Shown piece after piece: positions 24,023 through 30,988 of a DNA stretch of 31,617 nucleotides (its first letter is position 1; each line of letters begins with the position of its first letter). A model generated the notes under the pieces. That model was not told the DNA's origin. It ran no database searches and saw only the letters and a list, made by a program, of their open reading frames with translations. Origin of the DNA: Desulfuromonadaceae bacterium (lineage in GTDB: Bacteria > Desulfobacterota > Desulfuromonadia > Desulfuromonadales > Geopsychrobacteraceae); the NCBI GenBank assembly GCA_016744555.1, contig JADGED010000003.1, positions 3,038-34,654 of the forward strand. Reading direction: 5' to 3'. Made by a program: the position numbers and the translations under genes.

Positions 24023-24814
24023 TTATTTAAAGTTTGCAACTACCCTTTCGTCAGTTATCACCATTGCCCCTTGTTCTATCTCAAAGGTTAGGACTTTAAC
24101 TACCCGATCATGATAGCGATTGGTACGGTACGATTGGGCAAACATGACCTCAGTTTTCCCATTTTTTGCAGCAATCACTTCTATATCACTTAATTCTATT
24201 TGAATGTAGTTTGGTGAAAGAAGTCTGCTTGTACGCAATTTCTCCCATTCGTCACGAGATAATCGATTTTTGGGAACAAAGTTTTTACCATAATAACTTA
24301 AGTATGTTGCCGGATCTTGCTTAGCCCAAGCATTAGACCAGCGGTGTAGCAATACTAAATACTCTGCTTCTTGTACTTCTGCAACACATCTAACCTTTAC
24401 ATCTCCGGCATTTAGCGGTTTTTTTTCTATTTTTCCGCTATGAAAGTTAACTATCCATGAGGCTTGTCCTGCATCGCCATTAAGGCTTAAAGACCAAAAA
24501 TTCCCCCTTTGTCGGAGAGTACTGGGCAAATTGTTATTAGTCTGTTGAGCGAGCCAATTGTTAAGGGATGTCAGTTCTTCCTTTAACGGCATGCGCCAAT
24601 TGGTTTTGTCACCCAGTTTCATCTCGTTGCAGTGATGTACCGCTTCGATCCAAGGGATAAAGCCGGTAGCATCTATCTGCCAAACTATTCCATTGTTTGG
24701 ATCAAATAATGTTCTATCGTCCCGAATTGTTAGTTCTGTTGCACTAGCTTCACAAAATAGAAGCAAACTAATAAATAGGGCCAAAATATATGTCTTGATC
24801 TTTGGTCGATTCAT
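24023..24814 (-). CDS. Secreted DUF1566 protein with C-terminal NTF2/SnoaL-like domain
   Basis: A 263-residue exported protein of unknown function. The N-terminus is a signal peptide (KTYILALFISLLLFCEASA). Residues about 30-145 match DUF1566: TLFDPNNGIVWQ, then a Trp-rich stretch with NWRMPLKEEL and NFWSLS, ending in VKVRCVAE with a Cys that can pair with the Cys of HHCNEM. Residues about 150-263 look like an NTF2-like fold (LVLLHRWSNAWAKQDPATYLSYYGKNF, then DRVVKVLTFE), as found at the C-terminus of some envelope proteins. AGGAAT precedes the start. It is the only minus-strand gene after 4463 and looks like an insertion into an otherwise co-directional cluster. Envelope role is inference. 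Confidence 0.8.
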   Translation of the reverse strand: MNRPKIKTYILALFISLLLFCEASATELTIRDDRTLFDPNNGIVWQIDATGFIPWIEAVHHCNEMKLGDKTNWRMPLKEELTSLNNWLAQQTNNNLPSTLRQRGNFWSLSLNGDAGQASWIVNFHSGKIEKKPLNAGDVKVRCVAEVQEAEYLVLLHRWSNAWAKQDPATYLSYYGKNFVPKNRLSRDEWEKLRTSRLLSPNYIQIELSDIEVIAAKNGKTEVMFAQSYRTNRYHDRVVKVLTFEIEQGAMVITDERVVANFK

Positions 24815-24859
24815 TGTGCTATTCCTGTCTAGTAAGGGATATTTATTTTAACATTTAAA

Positions 24860-24888
24860 TTTAAAGTTATCTTAAAAAAAAATGTCAA
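24860..24888 (-). promoter_or_regulatory. Possible promoter for the DUF1566 gene
   Basis: On the minus strand TTGACA (complement of 24883-24888), 17 bases beginning with nine T residues, then TTTAAA (complement of 24860-24865). Perfect -35, 4-of-6 -10, about 45 bases upstream of the start. Confidence 0.5.
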
Positions 24889-24973
24889 AATATTTCACTA
24901 CCAAGGAGGTTGATGTGTGCAGCGAAATGATATTACGTGGCAGTCTTACAAGGGGCGCAATTTTCTTAATTTC

Positions 24974-25002
24974 TTGACACCGTGCGGTGCTAATGCTAAA
25001 AA
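24974..25002 (+). promoter_or_regulatory. Sigma-70-type promoter of ndk
   Basis: TTGACA (24974-24979), 17-base spacer, TAAAAA (24997-25002), 44 bases before the ndk start. Together with the terminator at 25490-25525 it makes ndk a single-gene unit. Confidence 0.6.
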
Positions 25003-25046
25003 TCGCCACGATTTAGTAAGTACCATACATATAAGGAGAAAATATC

Positions 25047-25460
25047 ATGGAAAGAACATTCGCAATTATTAAGCCCGATGCTTTTGCTGCTGGCTCAGCT
25101 GGTCAGATTTTAGCTCGTATTTATGCAGAAGGTTTCAAAGTAGTTGGTCTGAAAAAACTTTACCTAAGTAAGGTTGAAGCCGAGGGTTTCTACGCTGTCC
25201 ATAGTGAGCGTCCATTTTTTGGTGAGCTTACCGATTTTATGAGTAGTGGTCCTTGTGTAGTTATGGCTCTAGAAGCTGATAACGCAATTGTTAAGTGGCG
25301 TGATCTAATGGGTGCTACTAATCCTGCTGAAGCAGCAGATGGTACTCTACGGAAAGAATTTGGTAGCAATATTGGTGAAAATGCAACCCACGGTTCTGAT
25401 GCTCCAGAAACCGCAGCATTTGACTTAGGATACTTCTTTAACGGTCTGGAATTACTTTAG
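25047..25460 (+). CDS. ndk: Nucleoside diphosphate kinase
   Basis: Balances NTP and dNTP pools by transferring the gamma phosphate from ATP through a phosphohistidine. The 137-residue protein opens ERTFAIIKPDA, carries the nucleotide-binding region through RPFFGELTDFMSSGP, and has the catalytic His115 in ENATHGSDAPE. Full family length. The start is preceded by AAGGAG with ideal spacing. It has its own promoter and terminator, unlike most genes in the window. Confidence 0.98.
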   Translation: MERTFAIIKPDAFAAGSAGQILARIYAEGFKVVGLKKLYLSKVEAEGFYAVHSERPFFGELTDFMSSGPCVVMALEADNAIVKWRDLMGATNPAEAADGTLRKEFGSNIGENATHGSDAPETAAFDLGYFFNGLELL

Positions 25461-25489
25461 TCGTTTTCCGTTAAATGACTTGTTTATCC

Positions 25490-25525
25490 AAAAGCCCTTC
25501 GGTACTATTCCGGAGGGCTTTTTTT
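25490..25525 (+). terminator. Intrinsic terminator after ndk
   Basis: A 13-base stem, AAAAGCCCTTCGG (25490-25502) with CCGGAGGGCTTTT (25510-25522), one T-G wobble, seven-base loop, followed by further T residues to 25525. Confidence 0.92.
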
Positions 25526-25614
25526 GTCCCTAAGTAGGTTGTGTTCGCGCTATTTGTGGTAAATAGTTATATTTATTTTTTTGTTAGACGACTTAAATAA
25601 AAAAGAGGATTTTC

Positions 25615-26664
25615 TTGAATAGTGGAAAAGTAGATCTAAAAAGTTTGACCCAAGAGGAACTTGAAGCTTTCCTTTCTGAGTTAGGCAAGGAAAAATATCG
25701 AGCCAAACAAATTTTGCGCTGGATCTATCAACGTCATGTTACCGATTTTGAGCAGATGACCGATCTCGCTAAACAGTTTCGTGAGCAACTTGCTCAACGT
25801 GCTTTTGTCTCCTCTTGGCAGCCTGAAGTAGTTGAGACAAGTGAGGACGGGACTGTTAAATACTTGTTTCGTTTAGCCGATGGAGAGTCGGTTGAAGCGG
25901 TACGGATTCCAATGGATGAAGATCGATCTACGCTATGTATCTCAACCCAAGTTGGCTGTGCCATGGGGTGCCAATTTTGTATGACTGGAAAGTTTGGTTT
26001 GACTCGTGATCTACGTCCTGAAGAGATTGTCAATCAGGTTTGTGCTGCTTTGCAGGATGGCCCTGTTGGTAATATAGTCCTGATGGGCATGGGTGAACCA
26101 CTACATAACCTTGATAACGTTATCTCAGCACTGAAAATTTGTTATCTTGATGATGGTTTGGGGTATGGAACTCGGCGCATCACTTTATCAACCTGTGGCC
26201 TGGTGCCTGAAATCAAGGAATTAAGTGAAAGAATCAAAGTTAATTTGGCGGTTTCTCTTAATGCGACTACCGATGCAGACCGAGATCAGCTTATGCCGGT
26301 TAATCGTCGTTATCCATTGGCCGAATTAATGGCTACATGCCGTGACTTTACTCGAGATACACGCCAGCGGATAACTTTTGAATATATCCTCCTTGGCGGC
26401 ATAAACGATTCAATCATCGATGCTAAGCGATTGGTTAAATTATTACATGGAATTCGCTGTAAGGTTAATTTGATTGCTTACAATGAGCATGATGGAGCTG
26501 AGTTTAAAGCACCTACCGAAATATCAATTAAGGCGTTTCAATCATATTTATTGCAACGAGATATAGTTGCTACCCTTAGGGCAAGTAAGGGGCAAGATAT
26601 TTCTGCCGCTTGCGGGCAACTAAAGGGAAAGTTAGATAATAAAACTCTATCGCAATGCGACTAA
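25615..26664 (+). CDS. rlmN: Dual-specificity 23S rRNA/tRNA adenine-C2 methyltransferase
   Basis: Radical-SAM enzyme that methylates C2 of A2503 in 23S rRNA and A37 of some tRNAs. The 349 residues include KYRAKQILRWIYQR at the N-terminus, the cluster motif CAMGCQFC with Cys115, Cys119 and Cys122, GNIVLMGMGEPLHN, and the C-terminal ISAACGQL with the mechanistic Cys333. The start is TTG, supported by AAGAGGAT five bases upstream. A short extra tail (DNKTLSQCD) follows the family end. It sits between ndk and mtnP; mtnP starts 30 bases later, likely in the same transcript. Confidence 0.96.
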   Translation: MNSGKVDLKSLTQEELEAFLSELGKEKYRAKQILRWIYQRHVTDFEQMTDLAKQFREQLAQRAFVSSWQPEVVETSEDGTVKYLFRLADGESVEAVRIPMDEDRSTLCISTQVGCAMGCQFCMTGKFGLTRDLRPEEIVNQVCAALQDGPVGNIVLMGMGEPLHNLDNVISALKICYLDDGLGYGTRRITLSTCGLVPEIKELSERIKVNLAVSLNATTDADRDQLMPVNRRYPLAELMATCRDFTRDTRQRITFEYILLGGINDSIIDAKRLVKLLHGIRCKVNLIAYNEHDGAEFKAPTEISIKAFQSYLLQRDIVATLRASKGQDISAACGQLKGKLDNKTLSQCD

Positions 26665-26694
26665 TTGTGTTGTCCCTATTTGGAGGATAAGTTT

Positions 26695-27567
26695 ATGAAA
26701 CAACCGGTAATCGGCGTTATAGGTGGTAGTGGTCTTTATGAAATAGAAGGGCTAACCGATGTGCAGGAGGTGAACATTGATACTCCATTTGGTGCCCCTT
26801 CAGATGCGTATATAACTGGTATGCTTGATGGTGCAAAAATGGTGTTTTTACCACGTCATGGGCGTGGACATAAGTTCTTGCCATCAGAAGTTAATTATCG
26901 AGCAAATATCTATGGGATGAAAACCCTTGGTGTCGAACAGATTATCTCTGTTTCTGCTGTCGGGAGTATGAAGGAAGAAATTGTCCCTGGCCATATAGTA
27001 ATTCCGGATCAATTTTTTGATCGCACTCAGGGTAAACGAGCATCAACTTTTTTTGGTAATGGTATTACTGGCCATGTCCAATTTGCCGATCCCGTCTGTG
27101 CTGACTTGTCGTCTGTTTTAGTTGCTGCTGCCAATGAAGTTGGTGCTACAGTACACTCAGGTGGAACCTATGTGTGTATTGAAGGTCCGAACTTTTCCAC
27201 TCGGGCAGAATCAAATATATATCGTAGCTGGGGAGTAGATATTATCGGCATGACAAATCTTCCCGAATCGAGATTGGCACGAGAAGCTGAAATTTGCTAC
27301 GGCACTGTTGCTTTAGCTACCGATTATGATTGCTGGCATACTGGGCACGATGATGTTTCGGTTGAGGCAGTTATCGCAATTATTCAGCAAAACGTTGCAA
27401 CTGCCAGAGAAATCGTCAAAACTGCCGTTGGCTCAATTGTGCAGCAGCAACGTTTACGCGATTGTGGTTGTTCCAATGCGCTTAAATTTGCCATTATGAC
27501 CGATAAAAGTTTGATTCCTGAAGAAACAAAACAAGCTCTAGAGCCTATTATGGGAAAGTATCTTTAG
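26695..27567 (+). CDS. mtnP: S-methyl-5'-thioadenosine phosphorylase
   Basis: Phosphorolysis of methylthioadenosine, the by-product of polyamine and other SAM-dependent pathways, to adenine and methylthioribose-1-phosphate. The 290-residue protein has IGVIGGSGLYEI, the phosphate-binding RHGRGHKFLPSEVNYRANIY, SVSAVGSM, EGPNFSTRAES and IGMTNLPESRLARE. The late ATDYDCW is the segment whose aspartates favour 6-aminopurines, so MTAP is preferred over inosine/guanosine phosphorylase. A methylthioinosine preference cannot be excluded. Start ATG 26695 follows GGAGG at 26682-26686; a longer frame from 26665 has no support. A PfkB kinase follows after 53 bases. Confidence 0.92.
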   Translation: MKQPVIGVIGGSGLYEIEGLTDVQEVNIDTPFGAPSDAYITGMLDGAKMVFLPRHGRGHKFLPSEVNYRANIYGMKTLGVEQIISVSAVGSMKEEIVPGHIVIPDQFFDRTQGKRASTFFGNGITGHVQFADPVCADLSSVLVAAANEVGATVHSGGTYVCIEGPNFSTRAESNIYRSWGVDIIGMTNLPESRLAREAEICYGTVALATDYDCWHTGHDDVSVEAVIAIIQQNVATAREIVKTAVGSIVQQQRLRDCGCSNALKFAIMTDKSLIPEETKQALEPIMGKYL

Positions 27568-27620
27568 TAGTATTTAATAATGTGTTTAACTTATATAGCC
27601 CTTGAGAGGAAATACAAAAG

Positions 27621-28532
27621 ATGAGTATTTTGGTTGTTGGTAGTGTTGCGTTTGATTCAATTAAAACTCCATTTGGTGTTGCTGACGATGTACTTGGCGG
27701 CTCTGCTTGTTACTTTTCTACATCCGCGAGCTTTTTCACCGATGTTAATCTGGTCGCCGTTATCGGCGACGATTTTCCGCAAGAGCATGTTGATTTTTTA
27801 CGTAGTCGAAACATTAACCTTGATGGGTTACAGAAAAGTTCGGGTGAAACTTTTCGTTGGAAGGGACGTTACGATTACGATTTAAATGAAGCGCACACAT
27901 TAGAGACACATCTTAATGTGTTTGAATCGTTTAAACCTGAATTGCCGGAAAATTATCGTGATGCCGAATATGTTTTTTTAGCGAATATAGATCCTGAGTT
28001 ACAGCTTGAAGTTTTGCAACAGGTGAAAAATCCAAAACTCGTTGCTTGTGATACGATGAACTTTTGGATTGAAGGTAAAAAAGAAGAGTTAATTAAAACT
28101 CTTGCAAAAGTCGATATCTTGGTTATCAACGATGCCGAAGTTAGACAGTTGGCCGATGAGCCCAATATCATTAAAGCCGCAGAAATTGTCCGTGGCTTTG
28201 GTCCCCGTATCCTTGTTGTTAAGCGTGGAGAATATGGCGTCCTTATGTTTGGCGAAGGTTCTATTTTTTCTGCACCAGCATATCCATTAGAAGAAGTGTT
28301 TGATCCAACTGGGGCTGGGGATACTTTTGCCGGTGGCTTTGTTGGCTATTTAGCTGCGACTAGAAACCTTGACGAACACAATTTGCGCAAGGCAACTGTA
28401 TTTGGTACCGTTATGGCGTCTTTTACCGTTGAAAAGTTCAGCCTTGATCGATTACGTGAGATTGAATTCTCAGAGATTTCAGATCGTTATAAAAAAATTA
28501 AATTGCTGACCGAGTTTGCCGATATCGATTAG
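27621..28532 (+). CDS. PfkB/ribokinase family sugar or nucleoside kinase
   Basis: A 303-residue ribokinase-fold kinase. N-terminal VVGSVAFDSIKTPFG and the glycines in DDVLGGSACYFS match the first PfkB signature. The C-terminal DPTGAGDTFAGGF (residues 228-240) holds the anion hole and catalytic Asp234. Substrate is unknown. The position immediately after mtnP suggests a nucleoside- or pentose-phosphate-related substrate from the methylthioadenosine salvage or adenosine branch, but this is inference. AGAGGA lies about 12 bases before the ATG. Confidence 0.88.
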   Translation: MSILVVGSVAFDSIKTPFGVADDVLGGSACYFSTSASFFTDVNLVAVIGDDFPQEHVDFLRSRNINLDGLQKSSGETFRWKGRYDYDLNEAHTLETHLNVFESFKPELPENYRDAEYVFLANIDPELQLEVLQQVKNPKLVACDTMNFWIEGKKEELIKTLAKVDILVINDAEVRQLADEPNIIKAAEIVRGFGPRILVVKRGEYGVLMFGEGSIFSAPAYPLEEVFDPTGAGDTFAGGFVGYLAATRNLDEHNLRKATVFGTVMASFTVEKFSLDRLREIEFSEISDRYKKIKLLTEFADID

Positions 28533-28582
28533 ATATGTTTTAATCTATTGATTGCAATGTGTATCGTAAAGGGGTTGCGGGA

Positions 28583-29065
28583 ATGTTCATTCAGCATAAA
28601 GAACTGAAAAGTTTACAGGTTCCAGCCGAAAAAATTACCCATCTTCATGCGGCTACCAGTAGAGTGCAGTTAGCTTTTGCTGGTTATCAACCGCAACTTT
28701 GCCAGGCGTATTTGTTGCAAATTTCTGGAGAAAGCAAAGTTCTGACTCTGGTAGCGTTTTATTTATCTGATAGTGATCGTTCTATCTTTTTTGTGCCAAG
28801 CGTAGGTGAATTGCCACTTGCTGAAGCCGATACGGTTTATGAAGAGGGCTATAGCTTTGCTGAGTCAATGGGTTTTGTTTTGAGTGAAACTGACTTTCAT
28901 ATATTTCCTCTACAAAAGAAAAAAGAATATTGGGCCGCATTGCCAATTTGTCAGCTAGACAATAATGTGCGTCCCGTAAGTTCCACCGTCTCGGCAGATA
29001 AGGACGTTGAGATGTTGCGCCTGCGCAGTAGAAAAAGCCTTGGGCGGTTTCTGGCTTCCATGTAA
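28583..29065 (+). CDS. Conserved-looking hypothetical protein, 160 residues
   Basis: I do not recognise this family. The product is soluble, with no signal peptide or membrane helix. It has alternating hydrophobic and polar segments (LLQISGESKVLTLVAFYL and RSIFFVPSVGELPL), which suggests an alpha/beta fold, and a basic C-terminus (LRLRSRKSLGRFLASM). ATG 28583 is preferred, with AAAGGGG upstream at 28568; an in-frame GTG at 28559 would add eight residues. It lies 50 bases after the PfkB gene in the same direction, without a terminator, and probably shares its transcript. Confidence 0.7.
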   Translation: MFIQHKELKSLQVPAEKITHLHAATSRVQLAFAGYQPQLCQAYLLQISGESKVLTLVAFYLSDSDRSIFFVPSVGELPLAEADTVYEEGYSFAESMGFVLSETDFHIFPLQKKKEYWAALPICQLDNNVRPVSSTVSADKDVEMLRLRSRKSLGRFLASM

Positions 29066-29095
29066 TGTGTTACTTTTTTCAATTTAAGGGTCTCA

Positions 29096-29863
29096 ATGTT
29101 TAAACTTTTGAATTTTGCTTTTCTAATTATATTCGTTTTTGTAGTAGCTTGTGTACCAGTAAATCAAGCATCAAAACCAGAATTAAGTAAACAGGCTGAG
29201 TTTCACTATAAATCGGCTCTTGCTAACCTGCAAAGTGGCAATGCTAGTAGTGCTTTGCGAGAGTTGCTGGAAGCTGTAAAACTTGCACCTCATGACAGTG
29301 CAATACATGAAGCATTAGCACGTACCTATCAACGTAAAAAAGCTTATAACCTTGCCGAAAAGCACTATTTAACCTCGCTTGAGTTATCCGACAATGAACC
29401 TGGATATCTAAACAACCTCGGTGCTCTGTATCTAGAAATAGAGCAATGGGATAATGCAATTAAATATTTTGATTTGGCCGCAAAAGATCTACTATTTGAG
29501 CGCCCCCATGTCGCAGTAACAGGCAAAGCCTATGCTTATTTGCAGAAAAAAAAATATACACAGGCGCTAGTTTTTTTTACGGAAGCAACTGATATTGCAC
29601 CACGCTATGCGCGAGCTTATTTTTTAAAAAGTAATGTGTATGAAGTAATGGGTAATGTTGAGCAGCAGGAAATGTATTTATTGCGTGCTATAAGAGAGGA
29701 ACCGCAGTTTTTTAGCGCTAGGTATAAACTGGCTGTTTTGCTGACGAAGAGTAACAAATTGGAAGAAGCAAGAGAGCAACTACAGCTCATTCTCCAATTT
29801 ACTACTACTTCTGAAGTTGGGTATCTCGCCCAGAAGTTATTAAATTCATTAATTTTACCGTGA
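29096..29863 (+). CDS. TPR lipoprotein, PilF/PilW-like
   Basis: A 255-residue outer-membrane lipoprotein candidate. The N-terminus is a lipoprotein signal ending in the lipobox VVAC with Cys19. It is followed by about five tetratricopeptide repeats (for example SALANLQSGNASSALRELLE and NLAEKHYLTSLELSDNEPGY). This organisation matches PilF/PilW, the pilotin that helps assemble the type IV pilus secretin, but short TPR lipoproteins with other roles look alike. No other pilus gene is in the window, so the assignment is tentative. AAGGG lies upstream of ATG 29096. Confidence 0.82.
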   Translation: MFKLLNFAFLIIFVFVVACVPVNQASKPELSKQAEFHYKSALANLQSGNASSALRELLEAVKLAPHDSAIHEALARTYQRKKAYNLAEKHYLTSLELSDNEPGYLNNLGALYLEIEQWDNAIKYFDLAAKDLLFERPHVAVTGKAYAYLQKKKYTQALVFFTEATDIAPRYARAYFLKSNVYEVMGNVEQQEMYLLRAIREEPQFFSARYKLAVLLTKSNKLEEAREQLQLILQFTTTSEVGYLAQKLLNSLILP

Positions 29864-29916
29864 TAGATTAGTAGCTTCTTTCTATTTGTTTGAAAAAATC
29901 AGTGTGATTCTCCAGC

Positions 29917-29944
29917 TTGACAGGGTGGCAACTACTGCTACACT
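29917..29944 (+). promoter_or_regulatory. Sigma-70-type promoter of the receiver/Usp unit
   Basis: TTGACA (29917-29922), 16-base spacer, TACACT (29939-29944), about 30 bases before the receiver start. The intervening sequence contains CTCTCTGTGAGAG, a short inverted repeat at 29943-29955 overlapping the expected start point, which could be an operator. Confidence 0.6.
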
Positions 29945-29974
29945 CTCTGTGAGAGTAACTTAACAGAGGTGAAC

Positions 29975-30367
29975 ATGACGAAAGTATTAGTTGTAGATGA
30001 TGAAGAAAACGCTCGTATTTGTCTGGTGAAGTTGTTGTGCCAAGATGGATATAGTGTTGAGGCTGTTGCAGATGGTATTGCTGCCTTAGATTACCTTGGT
30101 GAGAACGAAGTTGATTTGGTTATTACCGATATAAATATGCCAGGAATGAATGGTTTGGTTTTTTTGCGTGAATTGAAAAAAAGTTATTCGCAAATAAAAG
30201 TCATTATGATTACCGCTTATGGTGGAGTTGGATCGTACCTTGAGTCAATGAATTTAGGTGCACATGAATACCTAAATAAACCGGTGAAAATTAATGAGCT
30301 CAAAGCAATTATTAGTGCTATTTTTAATCAACCTAGTCGGATTAGTGAACCATTGGCTATGTTATAG
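29975..30367 (+). CDS. Stand-alone response regulator receiver (CheY-like)
   Basis: A 130-residue single receiver domain without output domain. The acidic pair Asp8-Asp9, the phosphoacceptor Asp52 in VITDINMPGMNG, the switch Thr in IMITAYG and the Lys in NKPV are all present, so it should be phosphorylated. ATG 29975 was chosen, with AGAGG five bases upstream, over the in-frame GTG at 29969, which lies inside the ribosome-binding site. A Usp gene follows after 12 bases. The partner kinase may be the receiver-kinase downstream, but this is inference. Confidence 0.93.
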   Translation: MTKVLVVDDEENARICLVKLLCQDGYSVEAVADGIAALDYLGENEVDLVITDINMPGMNGLVFLRELKKSYSQIKVIMITAYGGVGSYLESMNLGAHEYLNKPVKINELKAIISAIFNQPSRISEPLAML

Positions 30368-30379
30368 CAGGAGGTAATT

Positions 30380-30838
30380 ATGAAACAAATTTCTACGGTT
30401 TTAACCGCAATTGATTTCTCTGATAGTTCCGATAATGCATTTAAAATGGCATTATCTATGGCTAAGAGTTTTTCTGCACGTTTAGTTGTTTTGCATGTCA
30501 TTAATGAACCGGTTGATTTACGTGGTTTTTATGTCCCGCATATCTCATTTGAGAAATTAGAAGAAGAGATCGAAGCAGGGGCTAAAAAGATGATGGAAAG
30601 TTTTTGTGCCAGAAATATAGCCGATTTTGATAATTACGAAAGTGTGATAGTTGCCGGGTTACCCCATGAACAAATAATTGCACAGGCTGAAGAAAAAAGT
30701 GTAAGTATGATTGTTTTGGGAACTAATGGTAGGACTGGTCTTGATCATATCTTATTTGGTAGTACTGCAGAAAAAGTAGTACGTAACTCTTCTGTGCCGG
30801 TACTGACAGTGCGTCTAGCAGACGGAGAGCAGGACTAA
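30380..30838 (+). CDS. Universal stress protein (UspA family, ATP-binding type)
   Basis: A 152-residue single-domain universal stress protein. The ATP-binding signature G-x2-G-x9-G-S is intact in GTNGRTGLDHILFGS, followed by TAEKVVRNSSVPVLTV, which places it in the ATP-binding subgroup. The N-terminus VLTAIDFSDSSDNAF is typical. GCAGGAGG gives a strong ribosome-binding site. It is co-transcribed with the upstream receiver and closed by the terminator at 30874-30902. A link between phosphorelay and stress state is suggested by context only. Confidence 0.94.
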   Translation: MKQISTVLTAIDFSDSSDNAFKMALSMAKSFSARLVVLHVINEPVDLRGFYVPHISFEKLEEEIEAGAKKMMESFCARNIADFDNYESVIVAGLPHEQIIAQAEEKSVSMIVLGTNGRTGLDHILFGSTAEKVVRNSSVPVLTVRLADGEQD

Positions 30839-30873
30839 TCTTTACTTGGATAGCAATGTGAAATTGTAATTTT

Positions 30874-30902
30874 AAAAAAGCAGCCGTATGGCTGCTTTTT
30901 TT
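30874..30902 (+). terminator. Intrinsic terminator after the Usp gene
   Basis: Perfect 12-base stem AAAAAAGCAGCC (30874-30885) / GGCTGCTTTTTT (30890-30901) with tetraloop GTAT. The A and T arms could also terminate from the other strand, but no minus-strand gene needs it. Confidence 0.93.
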
Positions 30903-30913
30903 ATGTGTTTTTT

Positions 30914-30943
30914 TTGCTAATAATTAACCATGCTTGATATAGT
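30914..30943 (+). promoter_or_regulatory. Possible promoter for the receiver-histidine kinase
   Basis: TTGCTA (30914-30919), 18 bases, TATAGT (30938-30943): 4-of-6 and 5-of-6 matches, directly after the Usp terminator and 45 bases before the kinase start. Confidence 0.45.
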
Positions 30944-30988
30944 AAGTTCAATTTTGTTGCTTGAGAAAGTTTGGAGAGATAATGAGCC

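Noticed and set aside
24815..25046. RNA gene or riboswitch in the largest intergenic region (232 bases)
   Set aside because: Divergent promoters and an orphan ribosome-binding site are visible, but no stable multi-stem structure could be recognised by eye.
29926..29938. Sigma-54-like TGGCA...TGC before the receiver gene
   Set aside because: GG and GC are only eight bases apart instead of ten; the overlapping sigma-70 elements fit much better.
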